Part shown: piece by piece, positions 52,109-62,000 of the stretch
Numbering within the stretch: the first letter of the stretch is position 1
Layout of the letters: each line of letters opens with the position of its first letter
Origin: Streptomyces tanashiensis
Lineage (GTDB): Bacteria > Actinomycetota > Actinomycetes > Streptomycetales > Streptomycetaceae
Reading direction: 5' to 3'
Length of the DNA: 64,000 nt
Assembly (NCBI RefSeq): GCF_014648895.1
Contig: NZ_BMRZ01000019.1
Coordinates: 111,481 to 175,480 of the forward strand
Notes under the pieces: model-generated
Seen by the model: the letters and a program-made list of their open reading frames with translations, nothing else
Databases searched by the model: none
What the model was told of the DNA's origin: nothing
Position numbers and translations under genes: made by a program

Positions 52109-53533
52109 TCAGACCCCCGCGGTGGTGGCGACGTCGGACAGATCGGCCGGGGAGGCCAGGTGGCCCAGGACGGCGGTGGCGGCGGCGACCTGGGGGGAGA
52201 CCAGGTGCGTCCGGCCGCCCTTGCCCTGCCGGCCCTCGAAGTTGCGGTTGGAGGTGGACGCGGAGCGCTCACCGGGGGCCAGTTGGTCGGGGTTCATGCC
52301 CAGGCACATCGAGCAGCCCGCGTGCCGCCATTCGGCGCCGGCCTCCTTGAAGACCTTGTCCAGGCCCTCTTCCACGGCCTGCAGGGCGACCCGGACCGAG
52401 CCGGGGACGACCAGCATGCGGACGCCGTCGGCGACCTTGCGGCCCTCCAGCAGGGAGGCCGCGTTCCGCAGGTCCTCGATGCGGCCGTTGGTGCAGGAGC
52501 CTACGAAGACGGTGTCGACCGTGATGTCGCGCAGCGGCTGCCCGGCGGTCAACCCCATGTACTCCAGGGCCTTTTCGGCGGCCAGGCGCTCCGAAGCGTC
52601 TTCGTACGAAGCCGGGTCGGGGACGTTCGCCGAAAGCGGCGCACCCTGGCCGGGGTTGGTGCCCCAGGTGACGAACGGCGCCAGGGAGGCGGCGTCGATG
52701 ACGACCTCGGCGTCGAAGACCGCGTCCTCGTCGGACTTCAGGGTCTTCCAGTACGCGACGGCGGCGTCCCAGTCCTCGCCCTCGGGGGCGTGGGCGCGGC
52801 CCTTCAGGTAGGCGAAGGTGGTCTCGTCGGGGGCGATCATGCCCGCGCGGGCGCCGGCCTCGATCGACATGTTGCAGATGGTCATCCGGGCCTCCATCGA
52901 GAGCTTCTCGATGGCGGAGCCGCGGTACTCCAGGATGTAGCCCTGGCCGCCGCCGGTGCCGATCTTCGCGATGATCGCCAGGATCAGGTCCTTGGCGGTG
53001 ACGTCCTCGGGCAGCTCGCCGTCGACCGTGATCGCCATGGTCTTGGGGCGGGCCAGCGGCAGCGTCTGGGTGGCGAGCACGTGCTCGACCTGGCTGGTGC
53101 CGATGCCGAACGCCAGCGCGCCGAAGGCGCCGTGCGTGGAGGTGTGCGAGTCGCCGCAGACCACGGTGGTGCCGGGCTGGGTCAGACCCAGCTGCGGTCC
53201 CACGACGTGGACGACGCCCTGCTCGACGTCGCCCAGCGGGTGCAGCCGCACGCCGAACTCGGCGCAGTTCTTGCGGAGGGTCTCCAGCTGGGCGCGGGAG
53301 ACCGGGTCGGCGATCGGCTTGTCGATGTCGAGGGTCGGGGTGTTGTGGTCCTCGGTGGCGATGGTGAGGTCGAGGCGCCGCACCTGCCGGCCGTTCTGCC
53401 GGAGGCCGTCGAAGGCCTGGGGGCTGGTCACCTCGTGCAGCAGGTGCAGATCGATGAAGAGGAGGTCGGGCTCGCCCTCGGCGCGCCGGACGACGTGGTC
53501 GTCCCAGACCTTCTCCGCGAGTGTCCTACCCAT
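52109..53533 (-). CDS. leuC: 3-isopropylmalate dehydratase large subunit LeuC
   Basis: The catalytic subunit with a 4Fe-4S cluster. The 474-residue product starts MGRTLAEKVWDDHVV and has VVCGDSHTSTHGAFGALAFG, VFVGSCTNGRIEDLR and GCSMCLGMNPDQL; the latter two carry the three cluster cysteines. It is divergent from ndgR, which is known to activate leuCD in S. coelicolor. Confidence 0.97.
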   Translation of the reverse strand: MGRTLAEKVWDDHVVRRAEGEPDLLFIDLHLLHEVTSPQAFDGLRQNGRQVRRLDLTIATEDHNTPTLDIDKPIADPVSRAQLETLRKNCAEFGVRLHPLGDVEQGVVHVVGPQLGLTQPGTTVVCGDSHTSTHGAFGALAFGIGTSQVEHVLATQTLPLARPKTMAITVDGELPEDVTAKDLILAIIAKIGTGGGQGYILEYRGSAIEKLSMEARMTICNMSIEAGARAGMIAPDETTFAYLKGRAHAPEGEDWDAAVAYWKTLKSDEDAVFDAEVVIDAASLAPFVTWGTNPGQGAPLSANVPDPASYEDASERLAAEKALEYMGLTAGQPLRDITVDTVFVGSCTNGRIEDLRNAASLLEGRKVADGVRMLVVPGSVRVALQAVEEGLDKVFKEAGAEWRHAGCSMCLGMNPDQLAPGERSASTSNRNFEGRQGKGGRTHLVSPQVAAATAVLGHLASPADLSDVATTAGV

Positions 53534-53642
53534 CGCTTTCCCTCCGGCCGACGTCTACGCCGGCACAACTAGAGACCCGTTTCGCGGGCCGTTGTGCGGC
53601 CGCCCCACCAGAGTGACAAGTTCCTCGGAAAATTGAACTTGC

Positions 53643-53659
53643 GTTTCACAGAGTGAGAC
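53643..53659. promoter_or_regulatory. candidate NdgR site
   Basis: GTTTCAC-AGA-GTGAGAC, a near-perfect inverted repeat (6 of 7 pairs), 14 bp upstream of the ndgR start in the leuC-ndgR intergenic region. It could be used for autoregulation and control of leuC. Confidence 0.45.
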
Positions 53660-53673
53660 GCGAATATCGTTGC

Positions 53674-54390
53674 ATGGACAACTCTAGCGGCGTAGGCGTT
53701 CTCGACAAGGCAGCCCTTGTCCTGAGCGCCCTGGAGTCCGGTCCGGCCACCCTCGCAGGACTGGTCGCGGCGACGGGACTCGCACGACCCACGGCTCATC
53801 GTCTCGCCGTGGCACTGGAACACCACCGGATGGTGGCGCGTGACATGCAGGGCCGGTTCATCCTCGGACCGCGCCTGGCGGAGCTCGCCGCCGCGGCCGG
53901 CGAGGACCGCCTGCTCGCGACCGCGGGCCCGGTTCTGACGCATCTGCGCGATGTCACCGGCGAGAGCGCCCAGCTCTACCGGCGCCAGGGCGACATGCGC
54001 ATCTGCGTGGCGGCCGCCGAGCGGCTCTCGGGCCTGCGGGACACCGTCCCGGTCGGCTCGACGCTGACCATGAAGGCCGGCTCGTCCGCGCAGATCCTGA
54101 TGGCCTGGGAGGAGCCCGAGCGGCTGCACCGCGGCCTCCAGGGCGCCCGCTTCACGGCGACGGCCCTGTCGGGCGTACGGCGCCGCGGCTGGGCCCAGTC
54201 GATCGGTGAGCGGGAGCCGGGCGTCGCGTCCGTCTCCGCGCCCGTGCGCGGCCCCTCGAACCGCGTGGTGGCCGCCGTGTCGGTCTCGGGTCCCATCGAG
54301 CGTCTGACGCGCCACCCGGGCCGTATGCACGCCCAGGCGGTCATCGACGCCGCCGCCCGTCTCTCCGAGGCGCTCCGCCGCAACGGCTGA
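53674..54390 (+). CDS. ndgR: IclR family regulator NdgR
   Basis: A 238-residue regulator with an N-terminal winged helix (LDKAALVLSALESGPATLAG, ATGLARPTAHRLAVALE) and a C-terminal effector domain (VPVGSTLTMKAGSSAQILMA, VVAAVSVSGPIERLT). In S. coelicolor NdgR controls leucine and other amino acid genes and antibiotic output; the place next to leuCD fits. Start ATG 53674 (MDNSSGVGVLD). Confidence 0.93.
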   Translation: MDNSSGVGVLDKAALVLSALESGPATLAGLVAATGLARPTAHRLAVALEHHRMVARDMQGRFILGPRLAELAAAAGEDRLLATAGPVLTHLRDVTGESAQLYRRQGDMRICVAAAERLSGLRDTVPVGSTLTMKAGSSAQILMAWEEPERLHRGLQGARFTATALSGVRRRGWAQSIGEREPGVASVSAPVRGPSNRVVAAVSVSGPIERLTRHPGRMHAQAVIDAAARLSEALRRNG

Positions 54391-54414
54391 CGCTCCGCTT
54401 CCCTCCTGTTCGTA

Positions 54415-54450
54415 CCGGCCCACCGCTCCAACGCCGCAGCGGTGGGCCGG
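54415..54450 (+). terminator. ndgR terminator
   Basis: 13-bp perfect stem, CCGGCCCACCGCT (54415-54427) with its complement (54438-54450). Confidence 0.8.
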
Positions 54451-54482
54451 AGTTGTGTGTGCCGTGAGCACGAACAGCGAAT

Positions 54483-54508
54483 AAGCCCTCCCCCGAAGGG
54501 AAGGGCTT
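54483..54508 (-). terminator. tRNA operon terminator
   Basis: AAGCCCT and CCC pair with GGG and AGGGCTT with a one-nt mismatch. It lies 11 bp beyond the last tRNA and ends the minus-strand tRNA transcript. Confidence 0.7.
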
Positions 54509-54518
54509 CTCCGTCTTG

Positions 54519-54591
54519 TACCCCCGACCGGATTCGAACCGGCGCTACCGCCTTGAGAGGGCGGCGTGCTAGGCCGCTACACAACGGGGGC
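54519..54591 (-). tRNA. tRNA-Glu (CTC)
   Basis: A 73-nt cloverleaf: acceptor GCCCCCG/CGGGGGT, anticodon stem CCGCC/GGCGG with loop CTCTCAA (anticodon CTC) and T-arm CGGTTCGAATCCG. No CCA is encoded. It is the last of five tRNAs on the minus strand. Confidence 0.96.
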
Positions 54592-54632
54592 AAGATCTTG
54601 CGTCCATGCGACAAGTCGCCTGGAGTACTACG

Positions 54633-54704
54633 CTGGCCTACCTGGACTCGAACCAAGACTAACTGAACCAGAATCAGTCGTGCTGCCAATTACACCATAG
54701 GCCA
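54633..54704 (-). tRNA. tRNA-Gln (CTG)
   Basis: A 72-nt cloverleaf: acceptor TGGCCTA/TAGGCCA with G discriminator, anticodon stem ACTGA/TCAGT with loop TTCTGGT (anticodon CTG) and T-arm with GGTTCGAGTCC. Confidence 0.96.
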
Positions 54705-54726
54705 CTGGTGGTTTAGAACCAGTTGG

Positions 54727-54799
54727 TACCCCCGACCGGATTCGAACCGGCGCTACCGCCTTGAGAGGGCGGCGTGCTAGGCCGCTACACAACGGGGGC
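54727..54799 (-). tRNA. tRNA-Glu (CTC), second copy
   Basis: Identical over its 73 nt to the copy at 54519-54591. Confidence 0.96.
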
Positions 54800-54860
54800 C
54801 CTAGCGATCCTGCATCGAGTTCACCGGGTGCGACCCAGGTGATCCCGCGGGAAGGATCTG

Positions 54861-54933
54861 TACCCCCGACCGGATTCGAACCGGCGCTACCGCCTTGAGA
54901 GGGCGGCGTGCTAGGCCGCTACACAACGGGGGC
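54861..54933 (-). tRNA. tRNA-Glu (CTC), third copy
   Basis: Identical over its 73 nt to the other two tRNA-Glu genes here. Confidence 0.96.
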
Positions 54934-54973
54934 TTTGTGGATGCCATCCACGGTTGCAGATGAGCTCTGCGAG

Positions 54974-55045
54974 CTGGCCTACCTGGACTCGAACCAAGAC
55001 TAACTGAACCAGAATCAGTCGTGCTGCCAATTACACCATAGGCCA
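54974..55045 (-). tRNA. tRNA-Gln (CTG), second copy
   Basis: Identical over its 72 nt to the copy at 54633-54704. It is first in transcription order, 95 bp after the HAD gene ends. Confidence 0.96.
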
Positions 55046-55140
55046 CCGGAACGTGATCACTTCGAGAAGCGATCTTGCTCGGCTTGCGCTTCCGGGGCTT
55101 TCCGGCCTTTCGGCCCGTTCCCCTCGGCGCAGAAAGAACA

Positions 55141-55863
55141 TTACCCGAAGGTGGACGGTGCTCCAAAACGCGTATCCGCACGCAGCAGCGCGGGCAGCTG
55201 GTGGAGGCCGGTGATCCGGGACAGCTCGGGCCTCCCGCCGGTCCCCGCACGGTCCAGCCAGATCCCCTGGAGCCCCGCCTCCACGGCCCCCCGGGCGTCG
55301 ATGTCCGGCTGGTCCCCGACGTACGCCACCTCGTGGGGGCGCAGGTCAAGGGCGGTGCAGGCGGCGTGGAAGGCCTCCGGGGCGGGCTTGGCCACCCCGA
55401 GCTCGGCGGCGCACAGCACGGCCTCGAAGCGGTCCCGTACGCCCAGGGCGCGGAGCTTGTGGTCCTGGTTGTGGATGCTGGAGTTGGACAGAACTCCGTG
55501 ACGGTAGTCACGAGCCAGCAGGTCGAGGACGGGCACGGTGTCGGGGAACAGCTCCCAGGCGGCCTCGTAATGGACCACGTAGCGGTCGAACCAGTCGTCG
55601 GCCTCGGCGGCGGTGAGCGCCGGCCGCCCGAGGAAGTCCCGCACGCGCGCGCGTCGCTGGTCCCGGAAGTCCCCGCCCTCCGCCTCGTACCGGCGCCAGT
55701 GGAGCTCCGTGAGCTCCTTCCAGCGCCGCAGGGCCTCCTCGACGGAGCCCCACGCGTCGAGCAACCCCTCGGCCGCGAGATGCGCCCGCATCCCGGCCCG
55801 GTCGGCGCTCGCGTAGTCGAAGATCGTGTCGTCGATGTCCCAGAGCACCGCGCGGATGGCCAT
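55141..55863 (-). CDS. HAD superfamily hydrolase
   Basis: A 240-residue phosphatase-like protein with the nucleophile motif VLWDIDDTIFD (DxDxT), a helical cap, the YRHGVLSNSSIH motif II, and KPAPEAFHAACTAL followed by VGDQPDIDARGAVEAGLQGI (motifs III and IV). Subtype and substrate unknown. Downstream lie the tRNA genes, upstream gltX on the same strand. Confidence 0.88.
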   Translation of the reverse strand: MAIRAVLWDIDDTIFDYASADRAGMRAHLAAEGLLDAWGSVEEALRRWKELTELHWRRYEAEGGDFRDQRRARVRDFLGRPALTAAEADDWFDRYVVHYEAAWELFPDTVPVLDLLARDYRHGVLSNSSIHNQDHKLRALGVRDRFEAVLCAAELGVAKPAPEAFHAACTALDLRPHEVAYVGDQPDIDARGAVEAGLQGIWLDRAGTGGRPELSRITGLHQLPALLRADTRFGAPSTFG

Positions 55864-55923
55864 GGAGACGACGGTACCCCTGTCCCGGGCGCGGGACAGG
55901 GGTACCGGTGCGTACGGCTCGGA

Positions 55924-57399
55924 TCAGGCGGCGAGCTTCGCCAGGGCCGCGTCGATGCGGGCCAGCGTCTTCTCCTTGCCCAGGATCTCCAGGGACTCGA
56001 AGAGCGGCAGGCCGACCGTGCGGCCGGTGACGGCGACGCGGACCGGGGCCTGCGCCTTGCCGAGCTTGAGGCCGTGGGCCTCGCCGGCGGCCAGGACCGC
56101 GTTCTTGAGGGACTCGGGGTCGCTCCAGTCGGCCGCGTCGAGCTTCTCGCGGGCGGTGGTGAGCAGGGCCGCGGGCTCGCCCTTCATCGCCTTGTCCCAC
56201 GAGGGCTGGTCGAAGACCGGCTCGGAGAGGAAGAGGAAGTCCACGTTGGCCGTGATGTCCGAGAGGACGGTCAGGCGGGTCTGGGCGTGCGGCGCGATGG
56301 CCTCCCAGGCGGCCTGGTCGAAGTCCTCGGGCGCCCAGGGGGCGTGCGGGGCGCGGAGCCAGGGCTCGCAGGCCGCGGCGAAGGCCTTCACGTCCAGCAT
56401 CCGGATGTGGTCGGCGTTGATCGACTCGGCCTTCTTGAGGTCGAAGCGCGCCGGGTTGGCGTTGACGTCGGCGATGTCGAACTTCGCCACCATCTCGGGG
56501 ATGGTGAAGATGTCCTGGTCGGCCGAGAAGGACCAGCCGAGGAGCGAGAGGTAGTTCAGCAGGCCCTCGGGGAGGAAGCCGCGCTCCCGGTAGAGGTTGA
56601 GGGAGGCCTGCGGGTCGCGCTTGGAGAGCTTCTTGTTGCCCTCGCCCATCACGTACGGCAGGTGGCCGAAGGAGGGGATCTCCTTGGCGACGCCCAGCTC
56701 GATCAGCGCCTTGTAGAGCGCGACCTGGCGCGGGGTGGAGGAGAGCAGGTCCTCGCCGCGCAGGACGTGGGTGATCTCCATCAGGGCGTCGTCGACCGGG
56801 TTGACCAGGGTGTAGAGCGGGGCACCGTTGGCCCGGAGGATGCCGTAGTCCGGCACGTTCTCCGGGGTGAAGGTGAGCTCGCCGCGGACCAGGTCGGTGA
56901 AGGTGATCGGCTCGTCGGGCATCCGGAAGCGGACGATCGACGCGCGGCCCTCGGCCTCGTACGCCGCCTTCTGCTCGGCGGTGAGGTCGCGGCAGTGGCC
57001 GTCGTAGCCGGAGGGGCGGCCGGCGGCGCGGGCGGCCTCGCGGCGCTCGTCGAGCTCCTCGGTGGTGCAGTAGCAGGGGTACGCGTAACCGCCGGCGAGC
57101 AGCTTGTCGGCGACGTCCTTGTAGATGTCCATCCGCTGCGACTGGCGGTACGGCGCGTGCGGGCCGCCGACCTCGGGGCCCTCGTCCCAGTCGAGGCCGA
57201 GCCACTTCAGGGAGTCGAGCAGCTGGTTGTACGACTCCTCGGAGTCGCGCGCAGCGTCGGTGTCCTCGATGCGGAAGACCATGGTGCCCTCGTTGTGCCG
57301 GGCGAAGGCCCAGTTGAAGAGGGCGGTGCGGACCAGGCCCACGTGGGGGTTGCCGGTCGGCGACGGACAGAAACGGACGCGGATGTTCGCGTTAGCCAC
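55924..57399 (-). CDS. gltX: glutamyl-tRNA synthetase GltX
   Basis: Charges tRNA-Glu, and in bacteria without GlnRS also mischarges tRNA-Gln for the amidotransferase route. The 491-residue product has the HIGH-type motif in FCPSPTGNPHVGLVRTALFN, a CYCTTEELDER segment and the KLSKR loop near residue 255. The GTG at 57399 overlaps the preceding FAH gene by 8 bp. The neighbouring tRNA-Glu and tRNA-Gln genes are its substrates. Confidence 0.97.
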   Translation of the reverse strand: MANANIRVRFCPSPTGNPHVGLVRTALFNWAFARHNEGTMVFRIEDTDAARDSEESYNQLLDSLKWLGLDWDEGPEVGGPHAPYRQSQRMDIYKDVADKLLAGGYAYPCYCTTEELDERREAARAAGRPSGYDGHCRDLTAEQKAAYEAEGRASIVRFRMPDEPITFTDLVRGELTFTPENVPDYGILRANGAPLYTLVNPVDDALMEITHVLRGEDLLSSTPRQVALYKALIELGVAKEIPSFGHLPYVMGEGNKKLSKRDPQASLNLYRERGFLPEGLLNYLSLLGWSFSADQDIFTIPEMVAKFDIADVNANPARFDLKKAESINADHIRMLDVKAFAAACEPWLRAPHAPWAPEDFDQAAWEAIAPHAQTRLTVLSDITANVDFLFLSEPVFDQPSWDKAMKGEPAALLTTAREKLDAADWSDPESLKNAVLAAGEAHGLKLGKAQAPVRVAVTGRTVGLPLFESLEILGKEKTLARIDAALAKLAA

Positions 57400-58177
57400 G
57401 CTTGATCACCTTATTGGTGAGAGTGCCGATGCCTTCGATGGTGACGGCGACCTCGTCGCCGACGTTGAGGGGGCCGACCCCGGCGGGGGTGCCGGTGAGG
57501 ATGACGTCGCCGGGGAGCAGCGTCATGGCCTCGGTGATGTGGACGACCAGGTCCTCGATGGAGCGGATCATGTCGCTCGTCCGACCCAGCTGGCGCTGTT
57601 CGCCGTTGACCGTGGCCTGGATGGCCAGGTCGCTCGGGTCGAGGTCGGTCTCCACCCAGGGGCCCAGGGGGCAGGAGGTGTCGAAGCCCTTGGCGCGGGC
57701 CCACTGCTTCTCGCGCTGCTGGGCGTCGCGGGCGGTGACGTCGTTGGCGCAGGTGTAGCCGAAGACGACGTCCTTCACGCGCTCGCGGGGCACCTCGCGG
57801 CACATGCGGCCGATGACCACGGCCAGTTCGGCCTCGTGGTGCAGCTCGTTGGAGAAGGAGGGGTACTCGATGGCGTCGCCGGAGCCGATCACCGAGGTGG
57901 TGGGCTTGAAGAAGGCGACGGGGACCTCGGGGACCTCGTTGCCGAGTTCGGCGGCGTGCTCGGCGTAGTTGCGGCCGATGGCCACGACCTTGTTGGGGAG
58001 CACGGGCGGCAGGAGCCGTACCTTGCTCAGCGGGACCTTGGTGCCGCTGAGCTCGAAGTCGGTGTACGGGATGCCCTTGATGATGTCGAGGACGAGGCCG
58101 CCGGACTCGACGGTTCCCTCGCCCTCGACGGCGCCGAAGGCCACATTGCCGTCGATGGAGAATCTGGCGATGCGCAC
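57392..58177 (-). CDS. fumarylacetoacetate hydrolase (FAH) family protein
   Basis: A 261-residue metal-dependent C-C hydrolase or decarboxylase of the FAH family. It has GRNYAEHAAELG, FFKPTTSVIGSGDAIEYP, HEAELAVVIGRM (metal acids), FGYTCANDVTARDAQ and GDVILTGTPAGVGPLNVGD. Substrate not known. It heads a minus-strand unit with gltX and probably the HAD gene. Confidence 0.9.
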   Translation of the reverse strand: MRIARFSIDGNVAFGAVEGEGTVESGGLVLDIIKGIPYTDFELSGTKVPLSKVRLLPPVLPNKVVAIGRNYAEHAAELGNEVPEVPVAFFKPTTSVIGSGDAIEYPSFSNELHHEAELAVVIGRMCREVPRERVKDVVFGYTCANDVTARDAQQREKQWARAKGFDTSCPLGPWVETDLDPSDLAIQATVNGEQRQLGRTSDMIRSIEDLVVHITEAMTLLPGDVILTGTPAGVGPLNVGDEVAVTIEGIGTLTNKVIKRG

Positions 58178-58290
58178 GAGTGCTGTCGCCCCTCACTTGG
58201 TACTGGCTGGAGTCTGACGCTCCAGGCTAACGCGGCGAGGGGGCGGCCGACCGGCGATATCACCGGGGGTGATGGAAGGTGATGACAAGC

Positions 58291-58316
58291 GTGACGCGGG
58301 CGTGATGCCGCGTCAC
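58291..58316 (-). terminator. terminator of the TANPRR gene
   Basis: GTGACGCGG (58291-58299) pairs with CCGCGTCAC (58308-58316), directly after the stop of the small gene. Confidence 0.75.
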
Positions 58317-58318
58317 GG

Positions 58319-58522
58319 TCAGCGGGACGCGGTGGCGTACGGCTGGGGCTCGTAGGGGGCCGGGGCCTGCATCAGGACGGTACGGCGCGGGTTGGCCGTG
58401 TTGCCCGGCAGCTCCGCGGCGTACTCCGGCTGGGCGCCCCGGCCGAGCTCTGCGGCGTCCGTGAGGTGGACGAGGGTGGAACGGCGGGGGTTGGCCGTGG
58501 TGCGGAGCGTCGTCGTCTTCAT
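58319..58522 (-). CDS. small protein with duplicated TANPRR motif
   Basis: A 67-residue protein of unknown function. It starts MKTTTLRTTANPRRSTLVHL and carries a second TANPRRTVLM at residues 42-51, then a Pro/Tyr/Ala tail. The two copies are also repeated in DNA (58381-58400 and 58481-58500). The ATG at 58522 has only a weak, distant AAGG; a GTG at 58555 adds 11 residues. No modifying enzyme or transporter is beside it. It is divergent from the conservon. Confidence 0.65.
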   Translation of the reverse strand: MKTTTLRTTANPRRSTLVHLTDAAELGRGAQPEYAAELPGNTANPRRTVLMQAPAPYEPQPYATASR

Positions 58523-59090
58523 CGCGGTGATCAGACCTTGTTCCGGGACGGGCACCCGTACGGGCGCGAAGGGGTGTAAAGCGTCAGGCTAAACATGCGA
58601 TTCCCTTCGAATGCATGGCTAAGACATCGATTCATGTGTGAGTTTGCTCACCACGCGCCCTACATTCCGGGCATTACGGACCGTCTCCGGTCGTCACGGA
58701 AAGGGACATTCCGCCACTGAATGAGCTATTCCGCTCCTGATCATGTCGACTGGGACACACGGGGATGCCCGACCATTGGGCTGGAAAAGTCCGAATCCTC
58801 CGTGATCATCTTCTACGTGGGGTGACATCTCGTGCACACGTTGTCATACCCCTCTCGCCGCGACACGCGGCCCTTGTTGGAGATCCGGCACTGTGCTGGA
58901 ATTCCACGCACCGCCGCGGGTTTCAAGCCGGCGCGCAGGAGGCGCGACGCAGCGCCGGCCGAGTGGCGGGAAAGGGGGAACTGCGCCGGTCACCGACGAC
59001 CACCTGGGGTGCTCCACGCTCCCCGATTGACGCCGACACCGTCCTCTCCGTTCACCCGGAAGGACGCCTGGTCCAGAGGTTGCGACGCTA
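58523..59090. other. region between TANPRR gene and conservon
   Basis: About 570 bp holding the promoters of the small gene and of cvnA. It has an inverted repeat GTGAG-TTTG-CTCAC (58638-58651) and several scattered CATTCC words. An open frame across 58765-59091 does not look coding. I see no RNA gene. Confidence 0.45.
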
Positions 59091-62000
59091 GTGCAGGGAC
59101 GTTTCAAGAGGGATGGCTCGGGGTCTCCCCAGGCCCGCCAGGGCCGAGCGGATGCTCCGGCGGAGCAGGAACCGCGTGCCGGGACCGACCGCGGTCCCTC
59201 GGCCCCGCACACCCCGAACCAGGGTCAGGGACCGTCCGGCGACACCGGTGACGGCGGCAGGCGCGCGAGCGCCGCGGCCAAGTCCGGCAAGCCCGGCAAG
59301 TCCGGCGGCGCCGCCGAGCCGACCACCGCACCCCCCAAGGCACGGGCCGAGAACGAGGTCGGCCCGCGAATAGCCCTGCGCAACTGGCGCATCTCGACGC
59401 GCCTCGTCGCGCTCCTCACCCTCCCCGTGGTCGCGGCGACCACCCTGGGCGGCATCCGCATCAGCGACTCGCTCCAGGACATGGAGCAGCTCGACCACAT
59501 GCAGCTGCTCACCAAGCTGACCCGAGAGGCGACGGACCTCGCGCAGGCCCTGCAGGCCGAGCGCGACCTGTCCGCCGGCCCGCTGGCCAACGGCCGCCCG
59601 GTCAGCGACTACCAGGTCGCCAACCCGCGCCGGAAGACGGACCGCGAGTACAAGGCCTTCCTCGACGCCACCGAGGACATCCCGGCCACCGAGGGCGACG
59701 AGGCGCTGCGCAGCATCCGCCAGAACGTCAGCCAGATCGCCTCGCAGGTCACCGAGCTCCACTCCATCCGGGGCAGCGCCTACGAGAAGGGCGTGTCCCA
59801 CTCGGTGACGGTCGAGGCGTACAGCCGCCTCATCCGCTCGCTCCTCAGCCTGTCCCAGGACATGGCGCAGGCGACCAGCAACCCCGAGATGATCAAGCGG
59901 ACCCGAGCGCTCGCCGCGTTCTCGTCCGCCAAGGAGTACGCCTCCATCCAGCAGGCGATCATCGCCGCCGCGCTCCCCCCGAGCGACCGGACCGCCGGCA
60001 GGATCCAGCAGGGTGACCGTCTGTACGGCGAGGCCGCCCTCAACAGTGAGGGCGTCGAGCTCAAGTCGTTCCAGGCGATCTACGAGTCGACCGGTGGTGA
60101 CGCCGCCGAGCGGACCGAGTCGCTGAACAGCGGCGACCCGTCGATCAACGCCGCCAACAAGTACGCCGAGCGCGTGCTGAACGCGGACAACGCGATGCCC
60201 GAGGGCCCGCGCCGCGGTCACCTCAACTTCACCGACGAGTACAGCACCAAGATCGCCGCCATGAACCGCATCGAGCGAGGTCTGCTCGGTGACATGGAGA
60301 CCATGACCCGTGAGCTGAAGCAGGAGTCGCAGCGCGACGCCATCATCAACGGTGCGCTGATCCTCCTCGTCCTCGGCGTCTCTCTCATCGGCGCCTTCGT
60401 CGTGGCCCGGTCCATGATCCGCTCGCTGCGCAGGCTGCAGGACACCGCGACCAAGGTCGCCCAGGACCGTCTGCCCGAGCTCGTCAAGCAGCTCTCCGAG
60501 TCCGACCCGCAGGACGTCGACACCTCCGTCGAGTCCGTCGGTGTGCACTCCCGGGACGAGATCGGCCAGGTGGCCGCGGCCTTCGACGACGTGCACCGCG
60601 AGGCGGTCCGCCTCGCCGCCGAGCAGGCCCTCCTCCGGGGCAACGTCAACGCGATGTTCACCAACCTCTCGCGCCGTTCCCAGGGCCTCATCCAGCGTCA
60701 GCTCTCGCTCATCTCCGAGCTGGAGTCCCGCGAGGCCGACCCGGACCAGCTCTCCTCGCTGTTCAAGCTCGACCACCTCGCGACCCGTATGCGCCGGAAC
60801 GGCGAGAACCTCCTCGTCCTCGCCGGTGAGGAGCCGGGCCGTCGCTGGACCCGCCCGGTCCCGCTGGTCGACGTCCTCCGTGCCGCCGCCTCCGAGGTGG
60901 AGCAGTACGAGCGCATCGAACTGGCCGCGGTCCCGGCGACCGAGGTCGCCGGCCGTGTCGTCAACGACCTCGTGCACCTCCTCGCCGAGCTGCTGGAGAA
61001 CGCCACCTCGTTCTCCTCCCCGCAGACCAAGGTCCGGGTCACCGGTCACGCCCTGCCCGACGGCCGCGTGCTCGTCGAGATCCACGACACCGGCATCGGC
61101 CTCTCCCCCGAGGACCTCGCCGCGATCAACGAGCGGCTCGCCTCGCCGCCCACCGTGGACGTCTCGGTCTCCCGCCGCATGGGTCTGTTCGTGGTCGGCC
61201 GCCTGTCCCTGCGACACGGCATCCGGATCCAGTTGCGCCCGTCCGACTCGGGCGGCACCACCGCGCTCGTCATGCTCCCCGTCGACGTCGCCCAGGGCGG
61301 CAAGAAGCCCATGCCCAAGCCGGGCGCGGGCGGCCAGGGCCAGATGCCGCAGGGTGCCTCCGCCCCCGGCGGCCGCCTCCCCGGCGGTCCCGGCGCGGCC
61401 GGCGGCCCCGGCGGCGCGCGTCCGGGTCAGGGCGGTGCCCCGTCCTCGGCGGCCGGCCGTCTCGGCGCCGGTCCCGGTGCCGCGCGCGGTCAGGTCGGTA
61501 CGAGCGGTCCCCGGGCCGCGCTGCCCGCCCGTGACGGTGCCCCGCAGGGTGCGCCGCAGTCCCGCACCCCGCAGCCGCAGAACGCGCAGCTGGAGCAGAC
61601 CGGCCAGCTGCCGCAGATCCCCCCGGCCCCGCAGGCTCCCCAGTCGCCCGACGCGCTGCGTCCGGGCCCCGGCGGGGGCGGCCTCATCGGCGGCGCCGCG
61701 AGCGCCATCCCGTCCCGTACGGACGTGTGGGGCAACCAGTCCGGCCCGCAGGCCGGGCCCGGTCCGCAGCAGCAGCCGCAGCAGCAGCAGCAGGGCAACC
61801 AGCAGGGCGGGTACGACTTCCCGCGCGCCGAGCTGCCCGGCGGCAACCCCCAGCCGCAGCGGCCGCAGGCCGCGAGCTGGGGCAACGACCCGCAGCAGCA
61901 GCCGGTCCGGCGCCCGCAGCAGGAGATGTCCCCGCTGGACGCCCCGCGCGGCCACGAGGAGCCGGAGTCGGCGGGCCTGTTCGGCGGGCAGGCGGCCCCG

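Noticed and set aside
54519..55045. Regularly spaced repeats as a CRISPR array or integration site
   Set aside because: The repeats are tRNA genes of two types; there are no uniform spacers, cas genes, integrase or att duplications.
58319..58522. Calling the TANPRR protein a RiPP precursor
   Set aside because: No cyclase, radical SAM enzyme, dehydratase, protease or exporter is beside it; the motif alone is not enough.
58765..59091. A 108-codon frame upstream of cvnA
   Set aside because: No ribosome-binding site, no domain, atypical residue pattern, and it overlaps the cvnA start.
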